NCBI GenBank assembly: GCA_030683155.1
Contig: JAUXMV010000073.1
Coordinates: forward strand, 1 to 63,223
DNA from: Bacteroidales bacterium
GTDB taxonomy: Bacteria > Bacteroidota > Bacteroidia > Bacteroidales > F082
Reading direction: 5' to 3'
Length of the DNA: 63,223 nt
Under the pieces are notes generated by a model. That model had not been told where the DNA came from. It saw only the letters and a list, made by a program, of their open reading frames with translations, and did not search any database. Numbering within the stretch: position 1 is the stretch's first letter; each line of letters starts with the position of its first letter. Of the stretch, positions 8,929 to 17,505 are shown in pieces. A program made the translations under genes and the position numbers.

Positions 8929-10233
8929 ATGGCAACTGAAGCTGTAAAAGAGAAAAAAGGATTCAGGTCGTTTTCAAAAAACTACTGGGTCGTCATCATC
9001 ATGGAGTTTTTTGAGCGTGGCTCTTATTATGGCGTGATGTCGGTGTTGTCGGTTTACCTTGTTTTGAATACAGATAGCGGAGGGTTGGGCTTTTCGAAGG
9101 AAAGTGTAGGTGTCATTAAGAGTACCATTACACCACTTTTATACCTTTTGCCAATTTTGTCGGGAGCGCTGGCCGATCGTTTCGGATACCGCCGCCTGCT
9201 GATGTTGTCGTTTGCTATTATGAGTCTTGGCTATTTTCTGACAAGTATGGCAACAGCTTATTCGCTTGTTTTTCTCAGTTTGCTGCTCATGGCCGTTGGG
9301 GCTGGGATATTTAAGCCAATCATTCAGGGAACTATCGCCCGCGAAACGGATGAAAGCAACAGTGGGCTTGGTTTTGGAATTTTTTACTGGTCCATAAATC
9401 TGGGAGCATTTGTCTTTCCGCTTATCCTTGTGCCTTACCTGAAAGGCATTTCCTGGTCATACATTTTTATCATGGCTGCCATTGGCACAGGCTGGCTGCT
9501 CATTTTAAACATCTTTGTTTACAAAGAACCACCACGTCCGAAAAGCACAAAGACTGTGGTTGAAGTGCTCAAAGGCGTTGTTCTTGTACTCAAGGATTTC
9601 AGGTTTGTTACAATGATCGTTATTTACTCCCTCTTCTGGATATTGTATTTTCAAATGTTCGACACTGTTCTGTGGTATCTTACAGAATACGTTGATATGA
9701 CGCCTGTTAACAACACCGTAAACAATTTTATGGCACTTTTTGGCACCGAAACTTCCTGGAAATTTGATGCCGAACATGTAACTGTTATCAATGCAGGAAC
9801 CATCATTGCCTTGCAGCTGGTGATTTCGAGTATTGTAAAAAACACCAAGGCGCTTCCAACAATGATTATAGGCATTGCTATGGGAACTGTCGGAATGGCC
9901 ATTTTATCCATTTCGATGCATGCTTGGGTTTTTATCGCCGGTATCATCATTTTCTCTATCGGTGAGATGACGGCCCATCCGAAATTCATTTCATACGTGG
10001 GTCTCATTGCTCCTCCCGACAAAAAAGCGCTTTATCTGGGCTACTCATTCCTGTATGGTGTGATAGGAAGCGGCGTGGGCGGTATTCTGGGTGCAACGAT
10101 GTATGTTTATTTCGTTGACGGTCTGCAAAGGCCTGGACTGCTTTGGTTTATCTTTAGCATGATCGGAGTTGTAACCATCATCGGACTGTTGCTTTACAAT
10201 AAATACCTGGCACCAAAAGCAGTCAATGAATAA
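8929..10233 (+). CDS. POT/PTR2-like MFS transporter
   Basis: 434 aa with about twelve hydrophobic helices. The first helix carries IMEFFERGSYYG, close to the ExFERFxYYG motif of proton-dependent oligopeptide transporters, and helix 2-3 carries GALADRFGYRR, the general MFS loop motif. A soluble loop around residues 245-285 separates the two halves. The gene stands alone, divergent from the porphyrin cluster. Import of small peptides driven by protons is the family expectation. The protein is somewhat shorter than typical PTR2 members, so another solute is possible. Confidence 0.75.
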   Translation: MATEAVKEKKGFRSFSKNYWVVIIMEFFERGSYYGVMSVLSVYLVLNTDSGGLGFSKESVGVIKSTITPLLYLLPILSGALADRFGYRRLLMLSFAIMSLGYFLTSMATAYSLVFLSLLLMAVGAGIFKPIIQGTIARETDESNSGLGFGIFYWSINLGAFVFPLILVPYLKGISWSYIFIMAAIGTGWLLILNIFVYKEPPRPKSTKTVVEVLKGVVLVLKDFRFVTMIVIYSLFWILYFQMFDTVLWYLTEYVDMTPVNNTVNNFMALFGTETSWKFDAEHVTVINAGTIIALQLVISSIVKNTKALPTMIIGIAMGTVGMAILSISMHAWVFIAGIIIFSIGEMTAHPKFISYVGLIAPPDKKALYLGYSFLYGVIGSGVGGILGATMYVYFVDGLQRPGLLWFIFSMIGVVTIIGLLLYNKYLAPKAVNE

Positions 10234-10395
10234 GAATGATTGCTTATTTCACTGCTGAGGAGCATTGGGGGTGTGAACCAAAACACATTTATTAAGAATG
10301 ACTCAATCCGGGAGTTGCAGAAAATCGATGAAGTTTTCTCTGTTGATCACCTGGAAATCAGCATCTGAATAATGATTCTGAAAAGCTTTTGGAAT

Positions 10396-10657
10396 ACGTA
10401 GGGCTTGCTGATAAACTCAGAATGTTGATATTTCGGTGCGCTGCACCTCTCGTTTCAATTCTATTTGGTTTTCCTGCACAGATTATCGCCAGGCTATGGC
10501 TCAGTTTTGAAGTGCAGCGCACCGGTAATATTTGTAGAATTTTGTCAGGTGGTGTGTTTAAAGGTGCAACGCACCGAAATAGCTAATACAAGGTTTTTTA
10601 ATTAATATTTCCTTCTAAGAATCCAATAGATTAGGGCTTTTTCAGCAAGTCCTACGT
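10396..10657. repeat. MITE-like repeat element, copy 1
   Basis: 262-bp element without a credible gene. It starts ACGTAGGGCTTGCTGA and ends with the near-perfect inverse (TCAGCAAGTCCTACGT, one mismatch), giving terminal inverted repeats. Inside are three copies of a palindromic core: GGTGCGCTGCACC (from 10435), GTGCAGCGCACC (from 10512) and GGTGCAACGCACC (from 10563). A second, longer copy lies in opposite orientation at 45669-46120. The frame at 10389-10586 runs through these repeats and is not a gene. No convincing target-site duplication was seen. Confidence 0.65.
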
Positions 10658-10676
10658 GCTTTTTTGACGTCCCACA

Positions 10677-10722
10677 CTCCACAAATTAATGTTAATTTGT
10701 GGAGCATGGTACACAAATTAAC
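10677..10722. repeat. Nested inverted repeats
   Basis: CTCCACAAATTAA (10677-10689) is followed after TG by its exact inverse (10692-10704), a 13-base perfect stem. The right arm can alternatively pair with CACAAATTAAC at 10712-10722. It lies in the 612-base gap between the POT transporter and the lipoprotein. There is no T-run, so it is not a plain terminator. The rest of the gap holds the MITE-like copy and a terminator. Confidence 0.55.
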
Positions 10723-10819
10723 ATTTCCGAAAGATTTAGAATAGGCTTTAATTGATGTGAAATAAGCCCCCGATGCGAAAGCCTGATGGCGATTTCCACG
10801 CCAAAAGTTGTCTTTGGCT

Positions 10820-10847
10820 AAAACAAGCGGGGAAGTCGGCTTGTTTT
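10820..10847 (-). terminator. Terminator of the lipoprotein gene
   Basis: AAAACAAGC (10820-10828) pairs with GCTTGTTTT (10839-10847). On the minus strand the stem ends in a T-run directly after the lipoprotein stop codon. Confidence 0.6.
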
Positions 10848-11766
10848 ATTTAAAATATCTAAGCGTATGATATACTTGGTTAAATCGAATACTATCATCT
10901 GCCAGAATGTTCTGTGAATAAAACGCTTCCTTCCCAATCTTTACAAAAAGGACATTTCCCTTTACGTCATTATTAACAATATCATTGATTACCGGCCTAG
11001 GAATTCTGTCATACCCAACAAGGAAAGCCTGATTTTGATCAGTATCACTCTTAACTGAATCATGTATTCCATAAGTAGTCAATGGCACTGTTGATCCATC
11101 TGCTTTCTTGTAGTGGAAAATTATGTTCTTTGTGAGATATTTTGTGAAGTCAGGTTGTGGTTGTAGCTTAACAATAAAATCATTTTGACCGGTTAAGTCG
11201 AAATAGCGATTACCGTGAATATCTATATTACCTTGTAAACCATCAGGTTGATTGTAACATATAGCATACACACCAACGGTTTCGAGAGGCAAAATAAAGA
11301 TATCTTTTGCAGATGATTCTTCTGCAATGCGGCTATCAAATTTTTGCATTTCAATCCCATTCACATCCAAAACCTGTTCAATAAAAAATAGGTTATTGAT
11401 ATGATTCTCAATACCCTTTCCACTTTTGTAAAAACATAAAACAGCTTTGTTAAGATTGCCTTTTATGAGTATTAAACGTAAAGGTACTTCTTCAACAGTT
11501 TGTACAAATGTGGTATCATAACGTCGATAACTTATGTATTGAAACTTCATTAACTCAATATAACCATGTTCTTGCAAGGTATATAACACCAATGTGTCAG
11601 TTATAAACTTAATCCTTAATGAACTCTGGCTGTCAGCACTTTCCCAAGTTCCATAAATCAAACTACCAGCAGTCTGCGTACTGTCATAATTGAAATTATT
11701 GCAGTTTGAAAATAAGACACTTACGCTTAATAGAAAGCAAAGCCTGAAAATTGTCATTCTATGCAT
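10846..11766 (-). CDS. Putative lipoprotein, unknown function
   Basis: 306 aa. The N-terminus has a lipoprotein signal with lipobox LFSNC, so the mature protein should begin at that Cys and be membrane-anchored. ATG codons at 11766 and 11757 are both possible starts. The sequence is mostly beta-like, with few conserved features and no motif I recognise. It starts 30 bases after the stop of the large T9SS propeller gene on the same strand, so the two may be co-transcribed. Confident as a gene, function unknown. Confidence 0.7.
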   Translation of the reverse strand: MHRMTIFRLCFLLSVSVLFSNCNNFNYDSTQTAGSLIYGTWESADSQSSLRIKFITDTLVLYTLQEHGYIELMKFQYISYRRYDTTFVQTVEEVPLRLILIKGNLNKAVLCFYKSGKGIENHINNLFFIEQVLDVNGIEMQKFDSRIAEESSAKDIFILPLETVGVYAICYNQPDGLQGNIDIHGNRYFDLTGQNDFIVKLQPQPDFTKYLTKNIIFHYKKADGSTVPLTTYGIHDSVKSDTDQNQAFLVGYDRIPRPVINDIVNNDVKGNVLFVKIGKEAFYSQNILADDSIRFNQVYHTLRYFK

Positions 11767-11796
11767 ATTTAATTGATTTCAAACAAAACAATAATA

Positions 11797-14700
11797 TTAT
11801 TCGATCAGAATCAGTCTTTTTGTGAAAAGCTTATCTGAAGTCGAGACCTGCAGCAAATAGACTCCCGGCTTCAGTTGTTGATTTATCAAAGCCGAAACCG
11901 AATAACGGTGTGTGCCTGCTTCCAGGATTTTATTTTCTAAAAGCTGAAATTCACGGCCTGAAGCATCTGTCAGCTTAAAAGAAACACTTTCTTCTACCTG
12001 CAAATTCAATTGAATTTGAAGCGCATTCAACTTGGCCGGATTTGGATATAAACTGAAATCATTATCCTTTGTTGACTGTATTGCCACATCATTAATAATG
12101 ATTGTGAAGGTATTAGACGGGAAAGACTCAAAACTACCCCATGCAGATGTAATGAAATAAGAACCACCACCGGTTTCGCTTGGGTCATCGTTAAAAACAA
12201 AAGTATCTGCAGGTACATTGCCAATAATTTCGTTGTTGCGATAGATATTGAAATGGGTATGACTTTGGTTAAAAATTGCATTTTCAGTATCGTTTTTAAT
12301 ACGTTCGGGAAGTCCGGATTTTTCAGATACTGGCTCTTGTTCCAGCTGACTGATCAAAGGAATTTCTAAAGTTTTATTTCCTGCATCAACCACAAATCCC
12401 TGAATATTCCAGTTGATATTCCAGCCAAACTGGGAATACATACTGATCCATGACGAGCCATAGAGCAGCATATCGCCTTTGAAAGGAATTGCAGGCCCGT
12501 TGTCGGTTCCGGCAGGGAAACCTCCGCCGGTATTGATTATCCGGTAACCAAACCAAAGCTCCTGACTGGCATCAATCTGCACCGGTGTTTCTAATTCGAT
12601 CGTATTCCATGCATTGAATACCGGATAGGCAATCAACTGCTCGCGGATCAGATTTCCTGCGAAATATTGATTGCCGCCCTGCCATACACGAAGGAAAATC
12701 TGGCAATCGCCTGTTGCAATAAAAGCTGCAATTTTGGTAAGATATTGCCCGTGGAATGGAGTCAGGTCATCCGTTGTAAAACGCACAGCAGCATCGAAGA
12801 TGGGGATGTTAGCACCTCCCACGGCATCGGAATTTTCGCCATCATCCCAGTGAATCCATTCGCCTTCTGTAGCTGGAGCATCCCATGTCAAAGCCAGATT
12901 GTTCCATGCCAAAAGCTCTCCTCCCAGATTTAAAGGCGGGAACAGTATAGGTTCCAGAATAGTGATTTCCATGCTGGCCTGCGGAGATTCGCCACTGTCA
13001 TAAACAGCCGAAACACCTACTGTGTGGGTCTCTCCGACGGTTACACCATAAATATTGGTATACAATTCAGGACTTGTTTCTCCAACCTGATTTCCGTTGA
13101 AGTAGGTGTTATAGCCAATTATGGAGGCATCACCGGAAACAGATTTCAACTCCCTGATGCTTTTGCCTTCGTCGGCAATACCGGCCCTGATCATGAAATC
13201 CATTTCATCGTGGATGTGCCAGGTTGCGCCACCATTGTTTGTGGAATAGGAAAAACCATCAGGTACATTCAAGTCGCCACCAATTTTATAAGTATTGCTG
13301 TTGTTCCATTGGCATGCAATATAAAATCTGGCATTGGCCGGAACAGGGATATCTACAGAAGCTTTTGTCCAGCCACTTTCGATGTCAACAAGGTAAGGGC
13401 CGCCCAAAATGACGCTTCCATCGGGTTGTCCACCCTGATCAGCGACAACATACAACAGCATTTGTTCGTTGGGTGAGCCGGCGGAAGCAAAAACTTTCAG
13501 TTGTCTCAGCAACATTGGTTCTGCATGCTGAAAAGCAACCGCCATAAATTCATTTCCTGTAGCTGAACCCGTCCAGAAAAGTCCGTTTGCTTCGCCGTCA
13601 TCATATGAAAGTTCCTTTGAGTTGAACCCAATAGGCTCGTCCCATGAGAGGTGGATGCTGTTGGCGTTGTTTATCTGTGCATTCAGTAAATGCGGTGGAT
13701 AATTGCCCGGCACCAGCGGTAAAAGACTGATATCGAGCGTGGTGTTTTGCTGAATGTTCAGGCTGGGATTTACATAACTTTGGTAGCCTGCAGCAAGCAC
13801 GCTGAAATGATAAGTTCCGGCCGGGATTTCAGCGCTGTATTGTCCGTTTTCCATGGTGAAAGTCAGGTAACCACTCAAAGAAACCGTAGCTCCTGCGATG
13901 GGTTGTCCGTTGTTGTCGGTCACAGTGCCGCTGAGTGTTACGACAGATGCCAGGGTATTTTCGGCTCTGCGGCCCCAGACTTCATAATTGAATGTTCCGT
14001 CGTTGGGACGGTTATAGGCAAAGTAAAGATGGTCTTTTGCGCCATCATTGCGCGCTACAACGGCAGGCCATGCAGCATCTTCAGTGTTTTGTGAAAACTG
14101 AATCATATCCGACCAGATGAAGCCATGGTCAATGGAGTATTTCAAGTAAGCCCTGTCATCGGCAGAATAGGTGTCGTCGGACCAGACGGTATAAATTCTA
14201 TGGTTGCCCGGACTGTTGCGCTCAACCCAAACGTCAGGTCGTGAAGAAGCACCTGTGTTGTCAGATAAATTTAAAGGAGATTCCCAACTATCACCAAGAC
14301 TGTGTGAACGGTACAGCATGATATCGCTCTGAAGCCCGTCCTGATTGGCCGAGACGACAACATAAAGCGAATTGTCGATGACTTTTGTTTTAAGTCTTGC
14401 ATTATAAGCCTGATTGTTTGAGACGTTCACAGCTGTCGTCCATGACTGACCAAAGTTGTCTGATTTTGTGAAAAAGAGATCTAAATGATTATAGGATGAT
14501 CCCGTTTGGTCGTTCCAGAGAACATACAACGAATGGTTTTTCATCGCAATATTGCACCAACGGGCGCCGGCGGTGGTATTTGTAATTTGTATCGGTGCCG
14601 ACCATGTTTGTCCGGCATTGGTTGAAATGGTTACAAAAATCTGATATTTGTAACCAATGTCACGGTCTTCATAAGCAATAACAACGGTGTCGCCTGAGGC

Positions 14701-15126
14701 TGCAATCTGAGGGACTATTGCACCCCTGATGGCATTTGTGACCTGAATTTCATTTCCGAACGACTGACCGTTATTGGTAGAGCGAACCATAAAAATCTGA
14801 CTGTTGCCACTTGTATTACGGTAATAAGCAACAAAAACTTTTCCTTGTGATGCTGCCACTACAGGATAATTTGCGCCATAATCAATACCGGAATACAGTG
14901 TGAGTTTATTGCCCCAGTTCAATCCGTCATTTTCACTTCGTCGAAACATGATGTCGCCCCATTGATTCCATGCGAGGTAAAGATTGTTGCCATCGGCGGC
15001 AAGACTCTGCTCCCGCGAAGGGCCGTATTCGTTGGATAGATTAATGGGTTCGAAAAGTTGAATTTGTGAAAAAACAGCAGTAACGGCCATAAAGCCAAAT
15101 AAAAATGTAAGCAGAATCTTTTTCAT
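11797..15126 (-). CDS. T9SS-exported sialidase-like propeller protein with carboxypeptidase-regulatory domain
   Basis: 1109 aa from the ATG at 15126; the frame extends to 15159, but MKKILLTFLFGF is the signal peptide start. The first ~380 residues contain repeated S-x-D/N-x-G-x-x-W BNR-type motifs (NDGLNWG, NNGQSFG, NAGQTWS, NFGQSWT, SLGDSWE), a sialidase-like beta-propeller. About 390-470 is a carboxypeptidase-regulatory-like domain (LSGTVTDNNGQPIAGATVSL). Then come jelly-roll/Fn3-like segments. The last ~85 residues (LYPNPAK...PGVYLLQV) are a type A T9SS sorting domain. It is expected to be secreted or surface-attached. No catalytic residues of a true sialidase were identified, so binding or structural roles are equally possible. 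Confidence 0.85.
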   Translation of the reverse strand: MKKILLTFLFGFMAVTAVFSQIQLFEPINLSNEYGPSREQSLAADGNNLYLAWNQWGDIMFRRSENDGLNWGNKLTLYSGIDYGANYPVVAASQGKVFVAYYRNTSGNSQIFMVRSTNNGQSFGNEIQVTNAIRGAIVPQIAASGDTVVIAYEDRDIGYKYQIFVTISTNAGQTWSAPIQITNTTAGARWCNIAMKNHSLYVLWNDQTGSSYNHLDLFFTKSDNFGQSWTTAVNVSNNQAYNARLKTKVIDNSLYVVVSANQDGLQSDIMLYRSHSLGDSWESPLNLSDNTGASSRPDVWVERNSPGNHRIYTVWSDDTYSADDRAYLKYSIDHGFIWSDMIQFSQNTEDAAWPAVVARNDGAKDHLYFAYNRPNDGTFNYEVWGRRAENTLASVVTLSGTVTDNNGQPIAGATVSLSGYLTFTMENGQYSAEIPAGTYHFSVLAAGYQSYVNPSLNIQQNTTLDISLLPLVPGNYPPHLLNAQINNANSIHLSWDEPIGFNSKELSYDDGEANGLFWTGSATGNEFMAVAFQHAEPMLLRQLKVFASAGSPNEQMLLYVVADQGGQPDGSVILGGPYLVDIESGWTKASVDIPVPANARFYIACQWNNSNTYKIGGDLNVPDGFSYSTNNGGATWHIHDEMDFMIRAGIADEGKSIRELKSVSGDASIIGYNTYFNGNQVGETSPELYTNIYGVTVGETHTVGVSAVYDSGESPQASMEITILEPILFPPLNLGGELLAWNNLALTWDAPATEGEWIHWDDGENSDAVGGANIPIFDAAVRFTTDDLTPFHGQYLTKIAAFIATGDCQIFLRVWQGGNQYFAGNLIREQLIAYPVFNAWNTIELETPVQIDASQELWFGYRIINTGGGFPAGTDNGPAIPFKGDMLLYGSSWISMYSQFGWNINWNIQGFVVDAGNKTLEIPLISQLEQEPVSEKSGLPERIKNDTENAIFNQSHTHFNIYRNNEIIGNVPADTFVFNDDPSETGGGSYFITSAWGSFESFPSNTFTIIINDVAIQSTKDNDFSLYPNPAKLNALQIQLNLQVEESVSFKLTDASGREFQLLENKILEAGTHRYSVSALINQQLKPGVYLLQVSTSDKLFTKRLILIE

Positions 15127-15146
15127 TGTCTCGGAATTAAGTCCCC

Positions 15147-15154
15147 CAAAATTA
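15147..15154 (-). promoter_or_regulatory. Candidate -7 element for the T9SS propeller gene
   Basis: The minus-strand reading is TAATTTTG, matching TAnnTTTG, 20 bases before the ATG at 15126. No TTG was found at the usual -33 spacing. Confidence 0.45.
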
Positions 15155-15399
15155 CACATTTATTGTTGAAGGGGGTTTGAGGGATGCTTCTATAATTTTT
15201 CCATAAACATCCTCATGTTTATAAGAATAAATCAATGATTTGTATGTCTTGTTTTACCTCACTCATTTGTCTTTCTGTCGTGCGGTGGGGCATTTTTTAA
15301 AATTTCTTTTTTTCTTGGGTTGGCTTTGCAAGCTCTTTTAAAAGCTTTTCATTAGCGTTGGCTTGTACGGCTTATAAATGTGCTTGCAAAATGCCGTGG

Positions 15400-15900
15400 C
15401 TAAAAAGTTTCCCCTAACCTTCTGAACATATCTATTGTAGTACAAAATGTTACCCCTAAAGCGTTGCATGGTTCAGGTATCTTTATTTTATTCCTTTGGC
15501 TCGGATTACTTATTTCATGTGTTACAATAATTCTATTTGCGTTGTCTGCCAATGCGTATGCTATTAGGTAAGCGTCCGCTTCATCTGCGTCTAGAAATTC
15601 ATTTAAGGCATTTGGCAAATAATGATCATTTCTAGAAATTGCCCAAGCAGAAACTTGTCCGTATGCAGCCATTACATGACTGGAGTCCTTAAAAAAGTCT
15701 TCAGGTAAATTGTCTTTGCACCATGCTTCAAGTGCATCATTTTTATCGTAAAGTTCATTTTTTACTTTGTCGATGCTGATAATTCTTCCTTCTTCTGCAA
15801 GCTGTTTTACTTTGTTCCAGAAACTGAATGCAATGTCCAACGGATAACTTACGCGGTGAGCTTGAATAAAAAAATTGCTATCTAAAACATAAACTTCCAT
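15400..15900 (-). CDS. DUF4411 family PIN-like protein
   Basis: 166 aa. VYVLDSNFFIQAHR at the N-terminus has the first PIN acidic residue (D7). KNEL (E49) and the DADEADAYLIAYA stretch (about D104-D109) supply the other acidic residues of a PIN RNase fold, and VTHE follows. The DUF4411 family is small and usually encoded beside an ImmA/IrrE-type peptidase, exactly as here: the stop of that gene is 5 bases upstream. It probably acts as an RNase toxin controlled by the partner. The function has not been demonstrated for this family as far as I know. Confidence 0.75.
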   Translation of the reverse strand: MEVYVLDSNFFIQAHRVSYPLDIAFSFWNKVKQLAEEGRIISIDKVKNELYDKNDALEAWCKDNLPEDFFKDSSHVMAAYGQVSAWAISRNDHYLPNALNEFLDADEADAYLIAYALADNANRIIVTHEISNPSQRNKIKIPEPCNALGVTFCTTIDMFRRLGETF

Positions 15901-15905
15901 TCCGG

Positions 15906-17039
15906 TTAAAAGTATTTAGAAAAGAAGTTTTGAAATGTATCACCTTTTAAACTTGTAAGTTTGTATGCATCACGATATAGAAGATTGCCAGATTTTACAG
16001 CATTATTTATGTGGGAAGCGAATGTTAAACTTAAACGTTTTTTCGTTGTTGCATAAAAGTCCCCACCAGAACTCTGTTGTTCCTTTTTGGCAAATTCTCT
16101 GTTAGAATATTCTTCGTAAAATGCAAAAAATTGGCGTTTAGTAAGTTTTCCTGTGTCCAATGCTCTTCGAGCAATTACAATTTCGCTAACTTTGAAAAAT
16201 CGGGAAGCATCACGGATACTCGGATTGTTACTCCAAACTTCGTTAAAGTTATTTTCAGGAACTAGAAATTCAGCGGCCACCTTGTCACAAAGTATTTCAA
16301 TTGGATCATCTGCCGGTTGCAATTTTCTAAAGTCAAAACCCGCACTATGTCCAGTCCAGATATGGGCTAACTCGTGAACAATGGTAAACATCTGTGCAGA
16401 TTTCCAGTCAGCATTATTTATGAACATAAAAGGAGCCATATCGTCTACAAGAACAAAACCTCTACACTCATTTACTGGAATTTTTCTAAATCCATTATTT
16501 TCAACAACACCGTTAAAAACAGTAATAATTCCTTTATCCTCAATATGCAGCACTATATGGTCTTGTGCTTCTTGCCATGTTCTGAATTGGCTTGCCCAAT
16601 TTTCAGGCAAATTCAATGTATTACGAATGTCGGCAACAATAGCCTTCACATTGGTTTTATTTCTGAATTTGCCTACAAAACCAAGCTGTTCAAAATCGTT
16701 ATCTTTTAAATAATTTCTCAGCCAATCTTGTCTTTGCTGCATCAACAAAATGGTATCGTAAACATTGATGCTGACTTTGTCTGCCAGATTACCGTTACTT
16801 CTAAAAAAAGGTATTGGCAGATGTTCTTTTGGTGGTTCGGGTAAAAATAAATATCCAAACGGCAAATGGACTTTCTTGGAAAAGTCTTCCAATTGTTTCA
16901 CTGTTGGCTTCTTTTCACCTTCTAACCAAAGTTCTATGTTTAATTTTGGGTATTTTTCGGTAAAAACCTGCAACTCATAGCCTGCCCGGGCTATTGCCCA
17001 GGAAAGGATATTTGCATTTACATTTACTTCATTTCTCAC
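15906..17039 (-). CDS. ImmA/IrrE-family metallopeptidase with N-terminal helix-turn-helix
   Basis: 377 aa. The only start at the 5' end is GTG at 17039. Residues 1-60 look like an XRE-type HTH (ILSWAIARAGY...KPTVKQLEDFSKKVHLPFGYLF). The peptidase part has the zinc motif HELAH (H222-H226) and a downstream Glu in CDKVAAEF (E257). The family cleaves repressors or antitoxins in response to signals. It forms a compact two-gene unit with the DUF4411 protein, consistent with a toxin-antitoxin-like or stress-responsive defence module. A TAACTTTG motif at 17044-17051 lies only 5 bases before the GTG, too close for a normal leader, so the start or the promoter is uncertain. Confidence 0.82.
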   Translation of the reverse strand: MRNEVNVNANILSWAIARAGYELQVFTEKYPKLNIELWLEGEKKPTVKQLEDFSKKVHLPFGYLFLPEPPKEHLPIPFFRSNGNLADKVSINVYDTILLMQQRQDWLRNYLKDNDFEQLGFVGKFRNKTNVKAIVADIRNTLNLPENWASQFRTWQEAQDHIVLHIEDKGIITVFNGVVENNGFRKIPVNECRGFVLVDDMAPFMFINNADWKSAQMFTIVHELAHIWTGHSAGFDFRKLQPADDPIEILCDKVAAEFLVPENNFNEVWSNNPSIRDASRFFKVSEIVIARRALDTGKLTKRQFFAFYEEYSNREFAKKEQQSSGGDFYATTKKRLSLTFASHINNAVKSGNLLYRDAYKLTSLKGDTFQNFFSKYF

Positions 17040-17191
17040 GGCTCAAAGTTACACAATTTGATTAATTTTGCAGTTCCCAAACTTGCTTTTAAGATCTTGA
17101 TTGGTTCAGTTGTTTGAAATCTTGGCATTTACACGAGGTAACAGTTGTTCTTCTGTCAGAAATTATTTTTAATAAACTTAAACTTAATAGT

Positions 17192-17314
17192 ATGAAAGAA
17201 ACAATAAACAAAATCTGCATTCACTTGATTATTTCAGGGTTTCTAATAAATTTAGGATGTTTGATAACGCTAATTGGTGGGCAGGCCATTCATCTCGACA
17301 GGTTGTGCCAATAA
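17192..17314 (+). CDS. Possible 40-residue hydrophobic peptide
   Basis: ATG at 17192 opens a 40-aa frame with a single hydrophobic helix (ICIHLIISGFLINLGCLITL) and a short polar end. Its size and shape resemble type I toxin peptides or small membrane proteins. It is on the opposite strand to all its neighbours and directly precedes the tRNA-like 3' structure and a strong terminator. There is no homology evidence; it may be chance. Confidence 0.25.
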   Translation: MKETINKICIHLIISGFLINLGCLITLIGGQAIHLDRLCQ

Positions 17315-17419
17315 GTTTTTGAGTGTAAATGTTTTCGATGACTAAATTCAACTGGGGAGTGGTAAGGTTCGATTCCTTGGCCTGTCGCAATGAGCCGCAT
17401 ATCATGTGCGGCTTTTTTT
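17280..17419 (+). ncRNA. tRNA-like 3' end followed by intrinsic terminator (tRNA remnant, att site or small RNA)
   Basis: 17363-17379 forms a canonical T-arm: TAAGG, loop TTCGATT, CCTTG. The next seven bases, GCCTGTC (17380-17386), can pair fully with GGCAGGC at 17280-17286 (one G-T) or GACAGGT at 17297-17303 (one wobble). No believable D-arm with GG and no anticodon arm is present between them, so it is not an intact tRNA. A terminator follows (AGCCGCA 17393-17399, TGCGGCT 17407-17413, then T7). It may be the 3' end of a tRNA carried by a mobile island, or the end of a short RNA. It lies in a 466-base gap between the ImmA and RT genes. Confidence 0.35.
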
Positions 17420-17505
17420 ATAAGTAGCCGAAGAACAAAGCTTCATTTAACCACTGAACCCGCTTTTTTGCCAAATGCCTATTACCTGCTGTGCTTATGT
17501 CTTTT

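Noticed and set aside
10389-10586. 65-aa frame through the MITE-like element
   Set aside because: It is made of the inverted-repeat cores and has no start signal or family likeness.
13024-13476. 150-aa plus-strand frame inside the T9SS propeller gene
   Set aside because: It is an antisense shadow of a clearly coding 1109-aa gene and has no signal or domain.
17044-17051. TAACTTTG as promoter of the ImmA/IrrE gene
   Set aside because: It is only 5 bases before the GTG start, too close for the usual start-site distance unless the message is leaderless.
17280-17387. Complete tRNA gene
   Set aside because: The T-arm and acceptor fit, but no D-arm with GG and no anticodon stem can be built in the space between.
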